From Paenibacillus lignilyticus (lineage in GTDB: Bacteria > Bacillota > Bacilli > Paenibacillales > Paenibacillaceae): a DNA stretch of 64,000 nucleotides. Below the pieces are notes generated by a model. It was not told where the DNA came from and did no database searches. It worked only from the letters and a program-made list of their open reading frames with translations. The DNA lies in assembly GCF_017942085.1 (NCBI RefSeq), contig NZ_JAGKSP010000005.1, forward strand, positions 186,001-250,000, in the 5' to 3' direction. The translations under genes were made by a program, and so were the position numbers. Shown piece after piece: positions 35,742-44,789 of the stretch (position 1 is the stretch's first letter; the number at the start of each line of letters is the position of its first letter).

Positions 35742-36845
35742 ATGAGTGGAATCATCAGCTTACAAGATAAATTTTATGGTTGTATCGCAGGGTCGCAGGT
35801 TGGAGCTGCTCTGGGCGCGCCTGCTCAGGGACTCACCTGGCAGAATAGCGAATCGGAGTTCGGCGTCCTGGATCAGCTTAAGCCTTATGAGAATGGTTGG
35901 TTCCGAGAAGCCGGTACGACCGGAAGCGGAATCGAGCGGCAGAAGCTGCTTATTACTGCAATCTCAGAACGGCAGGATCGGATATCGGCCGAGGACGTTC
36001 GCGCAATCTGGGTGTCCGATATGACAATGAAAGCTGCCGAGAAGATCATGGAACCCTATGATGTGGGTTTGTTGGCGGTTGCTAACAGCGGGATCCCCGC
36101 ACGCGATCTCGGCAAGTATTGCGATTATGCAGGACTTAACAGCTTCGCCGGCTATTGTCATCCGGTTGGATTGATCAATGCAGGCGATGTGAAGAATGCG
36201 ATTCGCGATGCCTTCGAGCTCGGCCAGCTGTATTATGCATCCAGAAGCTATGGCGTGAAGTGGTCAGGCGTAACCGCTGCAGCGATTGCTTCAGCTGTAA
36301 AGCCCGGCGCAACGATTGACAGTGTAATAAAAGATTTGTTCACCAACTGCGATTATTCCGATGTAGGAGCAAAGATCGATGGCTACAAGTATGGGTACTT
36401 GAGAGACAATGTTATCGATGAACTGGAATCCGGGTTAAAGCTGACAGCGGGCTGCCGGGATTTCCGCGAACTCCGCGAAGCCTTCGATAAGAGCTACCGC
36501 GGCTGCGGCGTGCCATATGGCAACAGCTTCGCAAACGAAGTTGTGACCAAAGCGATATGCGTTGTCAGAATGGTAAACGCAAATGTACACGATGCGATCA
36601 TTGCGGGAGCTAATATGGGGCGGGACAGCGTTAACGTCGCAGCGCTTGCCGGCGGAATTGCCGGTGCAATCAGCGGTGCGGCAGCATTGCCGGAATCCCT
36701 CATTCGGCAAGTGGATTATGCGGCCGGCGTTAACAAATATACGTGCTCCAAGCGGACAATTCGCGAACAAGCCGAAGGTGTTTATCAAGCTTTTCAGAGC
36801 CGGTTGCATACCATCAACAAATTCGTTGAAGAAATGCTTGTATAG
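35742..36845 (+). CDS. ADP-ribosylglycohydrolase paralogue with altered metal site
   Basis: 367 residues, collinear with the preceding gene along its whole length (for example CDYAGLNSF, CHPVGLINAGD, EVVTKA and EGVYQAF). The residues that coordinate metal are changed: TTED becomes TTGS (residues 59-62) and GRDTDC becomes GRDSVN (residues 294-298). It is otherwise undamaged, so probably expressed. It may be a non-catalytic partner or binding protein, or have a changed mechanism. Good AGAGGAG ribosome site. Confidence 0.85.
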   Translation: MSGIISLQDKFYGCIAGSQVGAALGAPAQGLTWQNSESEFGVLDQLKPYENGWFREAGTTGSGIERQKLLITAISERQDRISAEDVRAIWVSDMTMKAAEKIMEPYDVGLLAVANSGIPARDLGKYCDYAGLNSFAGYCHPVGLINAGDVKNAIRDAFELGQLYYASRSYGVKWSGVTAAAIASAVKPGATIDSVIKDLFTNCDYSDVGAKIDGYKYGYLRDNVIDELESGLKLTAGCRDFRELREAFDKSYRGCGVPYGNSFANEVVTKAICVVRMVNANVHDAIIAGANMGRDSVNVAALAGGIAGAISGAAALPESLIRQVDYAAGVNKYTCSKRTIREQAEGVYQAFQSRLHTINKFVEEMLV

Positions 36846-36990
36846 AGGTATAGGTTTTACTTGAAGAGGACATACTGGCTATTATTGCGTTCATATGGTT
36901 AGATGAAAGACAGGTTTACCGGATAATTAAATCATAGAGTGAAGTATTGCCTGCAATTTGGCTTTAATCGCCTATAAATACGCAGTTATG

Positions 36991-37024
36991 AGGAGCTGAG
37001 ATCATCGATCCGGCTTCTTTTTTA
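36991..37024 (+). terminator. Weak terminator after the ADP-ribosylglycohydrolase genes
   Basis: GAGCTGAGATC-ATC-GATCCGGCTTC with mismatches, followed by TTTTTT. Confidence 0.35.
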
Positions 37025-37057
37025 TGCTTCCGATTAGAAGCGTGGAATGATTATCCA

Positions 37058-37086
37058 TTGCTTTTTCCGCTGAGGCTACTTATTAT
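37058..37086 (+). promoter_or_regulatory. Sigma-A-type promoter of the lysine permease transcript
   Basis: TTGCTT, 17 bases, TATTAT, just upstream of the riboswitch; the leader would be about 335 bases long. Confidence 0.55.
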
Positions 37087-37115
37087 AGGATCTTGTGTCA
37101 CAATAAAATAGGTAT

Positions 37116-37370
37116 CACCTCATCAGCCTTGATGAGGTAGAGGTCGCGATGTTAATGAGTACGCCGGAGGAAGTCCAGTAATGACTGAGGATGCCGGAAG
37201 AAAGGTACCATCGCCGAAGCCGCACGGTTTACTGACCGTTCGAGCTGGGGCCGTTTCCGAAAGGGACGGAACTGTCACACGATTCGCACCCGCGTTACGT
37301 GTGTTGAGCTATCTTCGAACAGGAGAGATGAGGGAGTCATGGAAGCTGCCTTGTTAGGCAGCTTTTTTGT
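37116..37370 (+). promoter_or_regulatory. Lysine riboswitch (L-box) with terminator
   Basis: The conserved L-box opening GATGAGGTAGAGGTCGCGA begins at 37131, and the closing GAGCTATCTTC near 37308-37316 pairs with GGTAG to form P1; about 185 bases of structured aptamer lie between. An 8-bp hairpin (ACCTCATC...GATGAGGT) precedes it. A terminator AAGCTGCCT-TGTT-AGGCAGCTT plus T-run (37343-37368) follows, so lysine binding should stop transcription. The downstream gene is a lysine-type permease, which fits exactly. Confidence 0.9.
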
Positions 37371-37428
37371 GTTGGTATGCCTTATTTTCCCAGGAAATAA
37401 GGATAATAGATGAGGGAGCGTACGGAAA

Positions 37429-38880
37429 GTGAACGAGAACGAGAATCCAAACAACAACAAATTACGCAGAGGCTTGAAATCGCGTCATATGACGATGATC
37501 TCACTCGGCGGCTCGATAGGAACAGGATTGTTTCTCGCCAGTGGCGGCGCGATTCATACTGCAGGTCCGGGCGGCGCACTGCTTGCCTACTTGATTATTG
37601 GCATCATGGTTTATTTCTTAGTGACCAGTCTGGGGGAAATGGCAACGTATATGCCGGTTTCCGGTACATTCAGCACTTATGCAACAAGGTTCGTTGATCC
37701 ATCGTTTGGCTTTGCGCTCGGGTGGAATTATTGGTACAACTGGGCGATCACAATAGCGGCCGAGCTGTCTGCGGCAACGATCATCATTAAATTCTGGCTG
37801 CCTGACAGCCCTTCGTTCTTATGGAGCGCTTTGTTCCTTGCCTTAATGGTTGGCCTGAACTTGTTATCGGTTAAAAGCTATGGCGAGTCTGAATATTGGT
37901 TCGCGATGATTAAGATCGTTACCGTCATCGTGTTTATTGGCATAGGTCTTCTCATGATTGTCGGCATTTGGAGTGGACAAGCAACCGGATTCGGTAATTT
38001 TACAACCGGTGATGCACCTGTCTCCGGCGGTTTACTTGCCGTGCTCGGTGTCTGTATGGCGGCGGGTTTCTCGTTTCAAGGGACGGAGCTCGTCGGTATC
38101 GCGGCAGGGGAGTCTGAGAATCCGCGTGTAAACGTACCTCGGGCGATCCGCAGTGTATTCTGGCGAATCTTATTATTTTATATATTTGCCATATTCGTTG
38201 TGGGTTTGCTGATTCCATATACGACGGAGTCCTTGGCAAGCGATAGTGTGAGTGCAAGTCCATTCACGATCATATTCGAGAAGGCAGGCCTAAGCGTGGC
38301 GGCTTCCGTCATGAATGCCGTCATATTAAGCTCCGTGCTATCCGCAGGCAACTCGGGGATGTATGCTTCCACAAGGATGCTCTGGGTACTCGCCAAGGAA
38401 GGAAAAGCGCCACGATTATTCGCTGCATTAAATAAAAACGGTATCCCCGTTTATGCTCTGCTGGCAACAGCCGCTATCGGCATGCTCGCTTTTCTTGCTT
38501 CTTTCTTCGGTGATGGTCAGGTGTATATCTGGCTGCTGAATGCATCCGGAATGTCCGGATTTATCGCTTGGCTTGGTATTGCCATCAGCCATTATCGCTT
38601 CCGTAAAGCTTATACAGCACAAGGTCGGAAGCTTGCGGACTTGCCTTACCGCTCGTTATGGTTCCCATTCGGACCGATTCTGGCAGGCGTCATGTGTATG
38701 ATTGTCATCTTAGGACAAAGCATCAGCGCCTTCTCCGATGGTCAAGTCGATTGGAAATTCCTAATCGCATCTTACATCGGCATTCCGTTCTTCTTAGTAT
38801 TATGGCTCGGTTACAAATGGAAATACAAAACGAAGGTAATAAAGTTGGAAAACTGCGAGCTGGATGCCGCGGTTGAATAG
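37429..38880 (+). CDS. lysP: Amino acid permease, probable lysine-specific
   Basis: 483 residues, APC superfamily, about 12 membrane segments. N-terminus LKSRHMTMISLGGSIGTGLFLASGGAIHTAGPGG is the family signature. Start GTG 37429 with GAGGGAG ten bases upstream. The lysine riboswitch in its leader assigns lysine as substrate far more firmly than sequence alone: transcription should rise when lysine is scarce. Followed by a terminator shared with the convergent gene. Confidence 0.9.
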   Translation: MNENENPNNNKLRRGLKSRHMTMISLGGSIGTGLFLASGGAIHTAGPGGALLAYLIIGIMVYFLVTSLGEMATYMPVSGTFSTYATRFVDPSFGFALGWNYWYNWAITIAAELSAATIIIKFWLPDSPSFLWSALFLALMVGLNLLSVKSYGESEYWFAMIKIVTVIVFIGIGLLMIVGIWSGQATGFGNFTTGDAPVSGGLLAVLGVCMAAGFSFQGTELVGIAAGESENPRVNVPRAIRSVFWRILLFYIFAIFVVGLLIPYTTESLASDSVSASPFTIIFEKAGLSVAASVMNAVILSSVLSAGNSGMYASTRMLWVLAKEGKAPRLFAALNKNGIPVYALLATAAIGMLAFLASFFGDGQVYIWLLNASGMSGFIAWLGIAISHYRFRKAYTAQGRKLADLPYRSLWFPFGPILAGVMCMIVILGQSISAFSDGQVDWKFLIASYIGIPFFLVLWLGYKWKYKTKVIKLENCELDAAVE

Positions 38881-38901
38881 CAGGTTGGATGGAAGCCCCA
38901 A

Positions 38902-38945
38902 AAAGGCGGTAGCGTGAGCAGAATTTCTGTATCGCTGCCGCCTTT
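38902..38945. terminator. Bidirectional terminator between lysP and metallophosphoesterase
   Basis: AAAGGCGGTAGCG pairs with CGCTGCCGCCTTT (one G-T pair), loop of 18 bases. Confidence 0.75.
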
Positions 38946-38957
38946 ATTCAGTTAACC

Positions 38958-40817
38958 TTACGCTTTAGCCGGAATTCGAATCGGGGTTTCAATCATGATG
39001 GGTTCTGCTTTGGATGGCTTAGTCGGAGTCAAATCAGGCTCTAACAAGGGTCCATGTTCCACGTTCGGAGCTCGTTTCCACTTCTTCACGACATGCTCCA
39101 TCCCTATAGGGAAGATGGTTAAGCTCCCATCTTTATCAATATGGATGCGGATGAAGTTTTTCCAATTGTCGATTTGCATCGCCGAGAACGCTTCGCCGCT
39201 GTGACGGCCGAAACCATTCAATGATAAGAGCAAATACAGGCCCATTATAACCGATCCGATGATCCATCCACCATATGCAATGAGCAGTCCGGTTACTGCC
39301 AATGCACCGAGCCCCCAATGAAAATGGAATTCCGTGCGGACCAGATAAACAGCTGCACAGCCGATGAAGAAGGCAGCGGCAACATGGGTTAAGCCGTGCA
39401 AACAACCGGCGATCCATTTGTACAAGCGAAAATGGGTATCCGTAAACAGCCAGAATCCTCCGATGATGACGATCATCCAAATAAACGCACTTGGTGTTTG
39501 CGCAATCTTGTTGAGAGAGGATGACACAAGATCCGAATAGGTCGCCGAAGCGGGCGGGGCGGCGGTCACGGAAAGTACGGAGTTGCATGCCAACAAGTAG
39601 AGGATAGCCGTGACGATACCGAACATCTGGTTCTTCCAAACGAAGAGCAGGTTTCCCCAGGTGAGCCGCCTTGACGAAGCGACATCCGGGAAGTCCTTCT
39701 TTCGTTTAAATTCGATCGGTTTCTCATCTTCATTCTTGTGCGCATAGATCGCTTGATCCTTGAGATCATGGGTAGGATGAAGGAAAGCACCGCCGCCGCC
39801 AGCCGTAATTTTCTCGACTTTGCGGCTATGATCCGCGGAGCCGTCGGCTAGGGTGGGGATAAATTCGAATCTGCGGTAATGATGAAGATCGCCGGCGATG
39901 AAGATTTGGATGTCGACATTGTTTTTCTTCAACATATTTTCAAGGAAAGTCAGATTGTTCTCGTTGTATATCGGATCGAACTTCCCATATTTGTGCGCGG
40001 AAACCCAGTATGGTTCAGCGTTACATAGAATGACTCGATCACCGCCTTGCATCTGCGCAGCGATATGCTCGAAATACCGTACCTGCTGCCCGTCGATATC
40101 CGAATTCAGCTGAACATCAGTCCCAAGAAGCCACCAGCCATGAGGAAGCTTCAAAGCAAAATAACTCTTCTGCTGCGGCGCCTGCCAGCCATTAAACCAT
40201 TTGCGCGAAGTGAAAATCCGCGAGAATGAAATCAGGCCGTCATACCAGTCATGGTTTCCCGGAACAGCGAATACCTGCGGATGCGGATCCGCCGTGTAGC
40301 CTTGAGCGAGATAATAAGGTGCAATCAGCCTGTTCATGTATTCATCGCGGTTTGCGGTCGGATAGACTTGATCACCGCCGAAGATAAGCACATTGCCGCG
40401 TTTGGTCGTAACCGTTGTCCCCGTTTCCGGATCAACCAGCGAGAGCTCCGGTCGAGTGGCGTAATAAGCGATGGAATAAGTGGAATCAAACCCATCACCC
40501 AGATCACTGATATAATCAATCCAAATCTCATCACGAGGCTGATTAGGATCCGTCAAGTAGAAACCATCTTGATCCACTTTATAGTTCCCGGATTCATGAC
40601 GTAAAAATTGCTTGGAGTAGTCATTTAATTGCTCTTCCTTCTGGTTGAATGCTTCAATTAACCGAAAGTCTGAATAAAGCCCGAAGATGGTCGACAGGAT
40701 AGTTTTCATGCCTGTGACGACTAATTGTTTCGGATTAAACCATTCGACCATTCGAGGCCGCGCATGAGGATCCGCAATCATGTTCTCGGCCAGCTGCTGA
40801 ACCTTGCTCTTTGCCAT
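38958..40817 (-). CDS. Membrane metallophosphoesterase
   Basis: 619 residues. The N-terminal two thirds are a calcineurin-like phosphoesterase: GDQVYPTANRDEY, VPGNHDWYDG, CNAEPYWVSAHK and IAGDLHHYRRF give the metal ligands. The last third has about five membrane segments (from NQMFGIVTAILYLLACN to GSVIMGLYLLL) and a short cytosolic tail. Start ATG behind AAAGGAG. Substrate unknown; fusion to a membrane domain is typical of a group of large actinobacterial and Firmicute phosphoesterases. Confidence 0.8.
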   Translation of the reverse strand: MAKSKVQQLAENMIADPHARPRMVEWFNPKQLVVTGMKTILSTIFGLYSDFRLIEAFNQKEEQLNDYSKQFLRHESGNYKVDQDGFYLTDPNQPRDEIWIDYISDLGDGFDSTYSIAYYATRPELSLVDPETGTTVTTKRGNVLIFGGDQVYPTANRDEYMNRLIAPYYLAQGYTADPHPQVFAVPGNHDWYDGLISFSRIFTSRKWFNGWQAPQQKSYFALKLPHGWWLLGTDVQLNSDIDGQQVRYFEHIAAQMQGGDRVILCNAEPYWVSAHKYGKFDPIYNENNLTFLENMLKKNNVDIQIFIAGDLHHYRRFEFIPTLADGSADHSRKVEKITAGGGGAFLHPTHDLKDQAIYAHKNEDEKPIEFKRKKDFPDVASSRRLTWGNLLFVWKNQMFGIVTAILYLLACNSVLSVTAAPPASATYSDLVSSSLNKIAQTPSAFIWMIVIIGGFWLFTDTHFRLYKWIAGCLHGLTHVAAAFFIGCAAVYLVRTEFHFHWGLGALAVTGLLIAYGGWIIGSVIMGLYLLLSLNGFGRHSGEAFSAMQIDNWKNFIRIHIDKDGSLTIFPIGMEHVVKKWKRAPNVEHGPLLEPDLTPTKPSKAEPIMIETPIRIPAKA

Positions 40818-40926
40818 ATGCTTCTCCTTTCAGCATACCTATGTAGTTCTATTATTCCATAATCCTGCTGCAAATCACGTCGAATTGCGTCCGTCTCGCA
40901 TGATCTCACCTTACGATAACCAAACA

Positions 40927-40961
40927 AACAAGCCTGCCGGTTGTCCTCCGGCAGGCTTGTT
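40927..40961. terminator. Terminator, 14-bp perfect arms
   Basis: AACAAGCCTGCCGG, loop TTGTCCT, then exact reverse complement. Immediately after the stop of the small minus-strand gene at 40968. Confidence 0.8.
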
Positions 40962-40967
40962 CGATCA

Positions 40968-41231
40968 TTAGCTGAAGCGTTGCAAAACCAAATAACCGCT
41001 GATACTCGATGTGCTTTTGCGAAACACGATTTTGAAGCCGATGTCGTTGTCCAATAAGCAGTTTAAGGCATTTATCAGCAACGCACCTTCTTGCAGGTTC
41101 GCACGGCAAGGATAAGCAGAGCCGATTACACGAGAAGCCAGAATTCTACGTGGGGAGCCGCTTACCAAAGGGTTTCTCGACCAACTGATAAGAATTAAGT
41201 CAGGCTGTTGAGTAGCTTTAATACGAGCCAT
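40968..41231 (-). CDS. Small conserved-looking protein of unknown function
   Basis: 87 residues, basic N-terminal half (MARIKATQQPDLILISWSRNPLVSGSPRRILASRVIG) and a hydrophobic C-terminal part. No domain recognised. It has its own terminator and sits between larger genes; a GTG three codons upstream overlaps a TAGGTG ribosome site, so ATG 41231 is the more likely start. Reality as a gene rests on codon structure and the dedicated terminator. Confidence 0.6.
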   Translation of the reverse strand: MARIKATQQPDLILISWSRNPLVSGSPRRILASRVIGSAYPCRANLQEGALLINALNCLLDNDIGFKIVFRKSTSSISGYLVLQRFS

Positions 41232-41297
41232 AAATATCACCTACTTCTTTTCCGGCGTTACTCTATTAAATGAATAACAGCGAGAAATGGTGATAGA

Positions 41298-42929
41298 TTA
41301 GGAGAAGGAATACGAATGATACCGCAGTGAATTCTGCACGCTGGTCCAACTATCGCGGCTCTCACCGCCCATATACCAGTATCCGTATCCGGCAATGGAA
41401 TGCGATTCGCCTAAGCCGATTTTATTGGAGAGTGAACGTCCGTCTTCCATCCATATTCGGTTCAGGATGATTCCGTTTTTGGGTTCCGAATAGGCGGCAA
41501 AATATTGGCCGAGCCGCGCATCCCACGCAATGGAAGCGTGACCGGATAATACTTGGCTATTTTGAGAAGTGAGTGTGATGTCCTCGGATTGGACGCCTCC
41601 GCCATTCATGTCCGATTTCCATATCCGCGTATATAGCGGAAGTGCAAGTATGACTTTATGCGCCGGCACCTTCTCTAATAAAGCTTCTATGCCGGCTTTT
41701 AGCCAAGGCAAGGAAGAGACGGATCCGGCTTCCGGCGCTCCGCCCCAATGCTCATCATAGCCCATGAGAAGGACATAATCAGCAAGCTCGCCAAGTGCGT
41801 TATAATCGAACACTTCCGTCCAGTCGTACCCGAAATCAGGGGAGACGTTCACTGAGAGTGTCGCCTTCGTTGCCAGTCGCAGTGCTTGAACGAAAGAAGT
41901 GAATGCGTCACGGTCCTGCGGCATCATGTTCTCGAAGTCGATATTTAATCCATCGATATTGAACCGTTGTACGCGATCCGCCAATTGCTTAATAAAAGCC
42001 TGTCGCTGAGTCAGGTCCGTCAGCATCGCATGTGTGGCTGCTTGATCGGAATGATTGCCAACCATCGCCCAAAGCTTTTTACCATGCGCATGTGTCCAAG
42101 TGAGCAGGCTCGCATCCATATGATCTTCAAACGCGCCGTTCTTCCCGAGAAAGAACCAACGCGGCGATAACGTATTTACGGATGACTGTGCGACTTGACG
42201 TTCGAATTGCAGGGTAGTTTGACCGTATTGCCAACCCAGTTGAATCTTCGAAGGAGGTGAGGCTTTAATTTGCTTAGCCCAATCCCCATACGTCCATACG
42301 CGGTTCATCAGCACGGCGGCTTCTTGCCTTGTAATGGATTCCTTCGGACGAAACTTTCCTTCATTGCCGGTTATCAATGCTAATTGAGTCAAATGAATGA
42401 CGGCAGGAAGCGCCCAATCGCTTAGTTGATCCTGATCGTCGTAAATTGCGGGAATCACGGAGCTTTCCGCCTGATTCAAGGCGCGATTCATGATGACGGC
42501 CGCTTCTTCACGCGATACCGGGCGACCCGGTTCGAAGTATTGAGTTGCGTTTCCTTGCGCGATACCAAGCTGCACGGCAGGCTGCACCCATTGGTAATAC
42601 CAGGCTGATTTAGACACATCCTTGAAAGATGGGATTTCGCTTTCTACAGGCTTGATGCCAAACAAACGGTCGACCAAAGTCATAAATTCAGCTCGCGTAA
42701 TCGCTTTATTGGGCTCGAATCGCCGCTCGCCGGTCCCGTACATAATGCCAAGCTGCGTCATGTTCAGAATCGATTCTCTGGCAAAGTTGAATGTAATATC
42801 GTCGTAAGGTGACCGAGGCGAGGGCTCAGCAGATGAAAATGGAACATAATTGGTGCAGCACATCAGACAGAGTAAACCTATACTTGCAGCCATCACTCTC
42901 GAGAGTAAGGCCCTGTTTCTATGATTCAT
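41298..42929 (-). CDS. SLH-domain glycoside hydrolase family 18 protein
   Basis: 543 residues. Signal-peptide-like N-terminus (RVMAASIGLLCLMCCTNYVPFSSA, possibly a lipoprotein cleavage at Cys), then three S-layer homology repeats (FEPNKAITRAEFM, FEPGRPVSREEAAV and FRPKESITRQEAAV), then a GH18 barrel with the catalytic DGLNIDFEN motif. Resembles spore-lytic YaaH/YdhD-type enzymes acting on muramic delta-lactam or GlcNAc bonds, anchored to the wall by SLH repeats. ATG 42929 preferred over TTG 42950. Confidence 0.85.
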   Translation of the reverse strand: MNHRNRALLSRVMAASIGLLCLMCCTNYVPFSSAEPSPRSPYDDITFNFARESILNMTQLGIMYGTGERRFEPNKAITRAEFMTLVDRLFGIKPVESEIPSFKDVSKSAWYYQWVQPAVQLGIAQGNATQYFEPGRPVSREEAAVIMNRALNQAESSVIPAIYDDQDQLSDWALPAVIHLTQLALITGNEGKFRPKESITRQEAAVLMNRVWTYGDWAKQIKASPPSKIQLGWQYGQTTLQFERQVAQSSVNTLSPRWFFLGKNGAFEDHMDASLLTWTHAHGKKLWAMVGNHSDQAATHAMLTDLTQRQAFIKQLADRVQRFNIDGLNIDFENMMPQDRDAFTSFVQALRLATKATLSVNVSPDFGYDWTEVFDYNALGELADYVLLMGYDEHWGGAPEAGSVSSLPWLKAGIEALLEKVPAHKVILALPLYTRIWKSDMNGGGVQSEDITLTSQNSQVLSGHASIAWDARLGQYFAAYSEPKNGIILNRIWMEDGRSLSNKIGLGESHSIAGYGYWYMGGESRDSWTSVQNSLRYHSYSFS

Positions 42930-43114
42930 TGCTATTAACTCACTTTCCAATTGTAATAGAGTGACGAACGTAACATCCCTCTATCGTAATCAATCGGAAC
43001 AAGAATACCTATTCTAAATTATTGGAAGGAGCCTGACTGTAGAAACACCCAAGCCTTCCTCATCGAGATTGAATAGGGTGTACTACATCAATTAAACCAT
43101 CTAAGGGGATGAAT

Positions 43115-43849
43115 ATGTCTCGATACGTAGGAAGCAAATGGACCAAAACCGTTGCCATTCGCAAACAGCCTTTTCTCGCTCCGTATGTGCCCGAAACCTC
43201 ACGAATGACGAAGCTATCGCTTAGAACACAATTGCTTAAGTATCGCATGGTTTACGTAAAACCTGAGTTTGGTATGCATGGAAATGGCGTTATGCGCGTG
43301 GAAAAGGTGGAGCAGGGTTATCGCTATCAACTCGGCAACTCCGTCAAAACCTACAAGGAGTTTGACTCCTTATATAAAGGCATAACCGCGGCTAAGAAGA
43401 GAGGGCGTTATCTCGTCCAGAAGGGGATCCATCTATTAAAACATAACGGAAGAAGATTCGATCTTCGCGTCATGGCGCAGCTTACACCCAGCAAGAGATG
43501 GATCACTACCGGGATAATCGGCAGAGTCGCAGCTAAACACAAAATTGTAACGAACTATCACAGCGGCGGTCAAATTTTAACGGCCGAGAAGCTGCTCCAA
43601 CCTCACACCGGGAAGGTGCAGCCTAAGCTGGAACTTCTGTCGAAACTGGGTGTTGTTGCAGGGCAAGCCATGGGGCGATCGTTTCCCGGCGTTCGCATGA
43701 TCGGGCTCGATGTCGCCTTAGATCAAACGTTGAATCCATGGGTGCTTGAAGTGAATACTTCGCCTGATCCTCATATATTCCGAAAACATCCGAATCCGCA
43801 AATCTATCGCAGCATCATGAAGTTGATCAGAACGAATCGCAGATCATAG
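43115..43849 (+). CDS. YheC/YheD family ATP-grasp protein
   Basis: 244 residues. YheC/D endospore-coat-associated family: VYVKPEFGMHGNGVMRVEK, YLVQKGIHLLKHNGRRFDLRVMAQL, then VRMIGLDVALDQTLNPWVLEVNTSPDP, the ATP-grasp metal-binding end. Such proteins associate with the forespore coat in Bacillus. ATG 43115 has AAGGGG at 6 bases; ATG 43109 is too close. Divergent from the spore-lytic-like GH18 gene. Confidence 0.85.
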   Translation: MSRYVGSKWTKTVAIRKQPFLAPYVPETSRMTKLSLRTQLLKYRMVYVKPEFGMHGNGVMRVEKVEQGYRYQLGNSVKTYKEFDSLYKGITAAKKRGRYLVQKGIHLLKHNGRRFDLRVMAQLTPSKRWITTGIIGRVAAKHKIVTNYHSGGQILTAEKLLQPHTGKVQPKLELLSKLGVVAGQAMGRSFPGVRMIGLDVALDQTLNPWVLEVNTSPDPHIFRKHPNPQIYRSIMKLIRTNRRS

Positions 43850-43860
43850 CAGCGTTCCAG

Positions 43861-43881
43861 AGCCGCGGCAACGCGGCTTTT
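43861..43881 (+). terminator. Terminator of the YheC/D gene
   Basis: AGCCGCG-GCAA-CGCGGCT followed by TTTT. Confidence 0.8.
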
Positions 43882-44084
43882 GCTGCCTCACAATTCCCAA
43901 AAACAAACAGAAATCAAACATGTAAGCCAAAACATTTTTAATACTTTTTTCTTATTATAAGATGTATTGGTAAAAATATCGCCATACCCTTTATACTTAT
44001 ATGAACTTCATTCTTAAAGGAACAAGAACCCGAATAATCTTCGGCAGTTAAATCGACAACTTACGATGGCAGGAGGAGAGAACA

Positions 44085-44759
44085 CTGAAAAAAATCGGAT
44101 GTTTTCATGCACACTATTCCAATATCGCTCAAATCGAGCATGCACTTGAGCCTTATGCCGTGGAGCTGGTGCATTTCGTTGATCCGGGGCTGGATCGCAT
44201 CAAGAACGATGCCCATTTCACCAGGCAGCTGGCTGAGAAGAAAGTGCGCGATACGATCGAGTGGATTTCCGGCTGTCATGTGGATGCGATATTAATTACA
44301 TGCACCTATTTTACTTCCATCATGCGGGAAGAGTTCGAGCGTTTAACGATCCCGATGATCAAGATAGACGAACCGTTATTTCAGGAGCTCTCGAAGCAGG
44401 ACAAGCCAATCGTATTCGTATTCACCAATCCGAACACGATCGAGGGGACAATGAGTCAGTTCCGCCATTATACGGAGAGCAAGGGAATACTCGCTCTGGC
44501 GGAATCGAGATTAATTCCGAACACTTTCGAGCTGATCATGCAGGGCAAAACAAAAGAATACATTGGCGAGGTTGCTTCGGGCCTCCTCCGCCTTGCGAAG
44601 GAGCATCCGGGAGCCAAGCTTGTAGCCGCACAACTCTCCATGGTACCTGCGGCGAGATATGCCGAAAGCATTCTGAATGCCGAGATTGGAAATGCACTTG
44701 CTTCATTGTCCAGCTATTTGGAGCAAACCCTTGAATTAACTATGAAGCCAACATTCTAA
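44085..44759 (+). CDS. Aspartate/glutamate racemase-like protein, probable CTG start
   Basis: 224 residues from CTG 44085. AGGAGGAG ends 6 bases before the CTG, and the translation KKIGCFHAHYSNIAQIEHALEPYAVELVHFVDPGL is a normal racemase-family N-terminus that would be lost from the GTG at 44160. There is no in-frame ATG. The body carries the family features: ILITCTYFTS (first Cys) and MVPAARYAE in place of the second TH/GCT box. The substrate is unclear; these proteins may bind or isomerise small carboxylates. Confidence 0.78.
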   Translation: MKKIGCFHAHYSNIAQIEHALEPYAVELVHFVDPGLDRIKNDAHFTRQLAEKKVRDTIEWISGCHVDAILITCTYFTSIMREEFERLTIPMIKIDEPLFQELSKQDKPIVFVFTNPNTIEGTMSQFRHYTESKGILALAESRLIPNTFELIMQGKTKEYIGEVASGLLRLAKEHPGAKLVAAQLSMVPAARYAESILNAEIGNALASLSSYLEQTLELTMKPTF

Positions 44760-44789
44760 TACTTTTCGCAATGAAGGAGTGTCAAGCGA

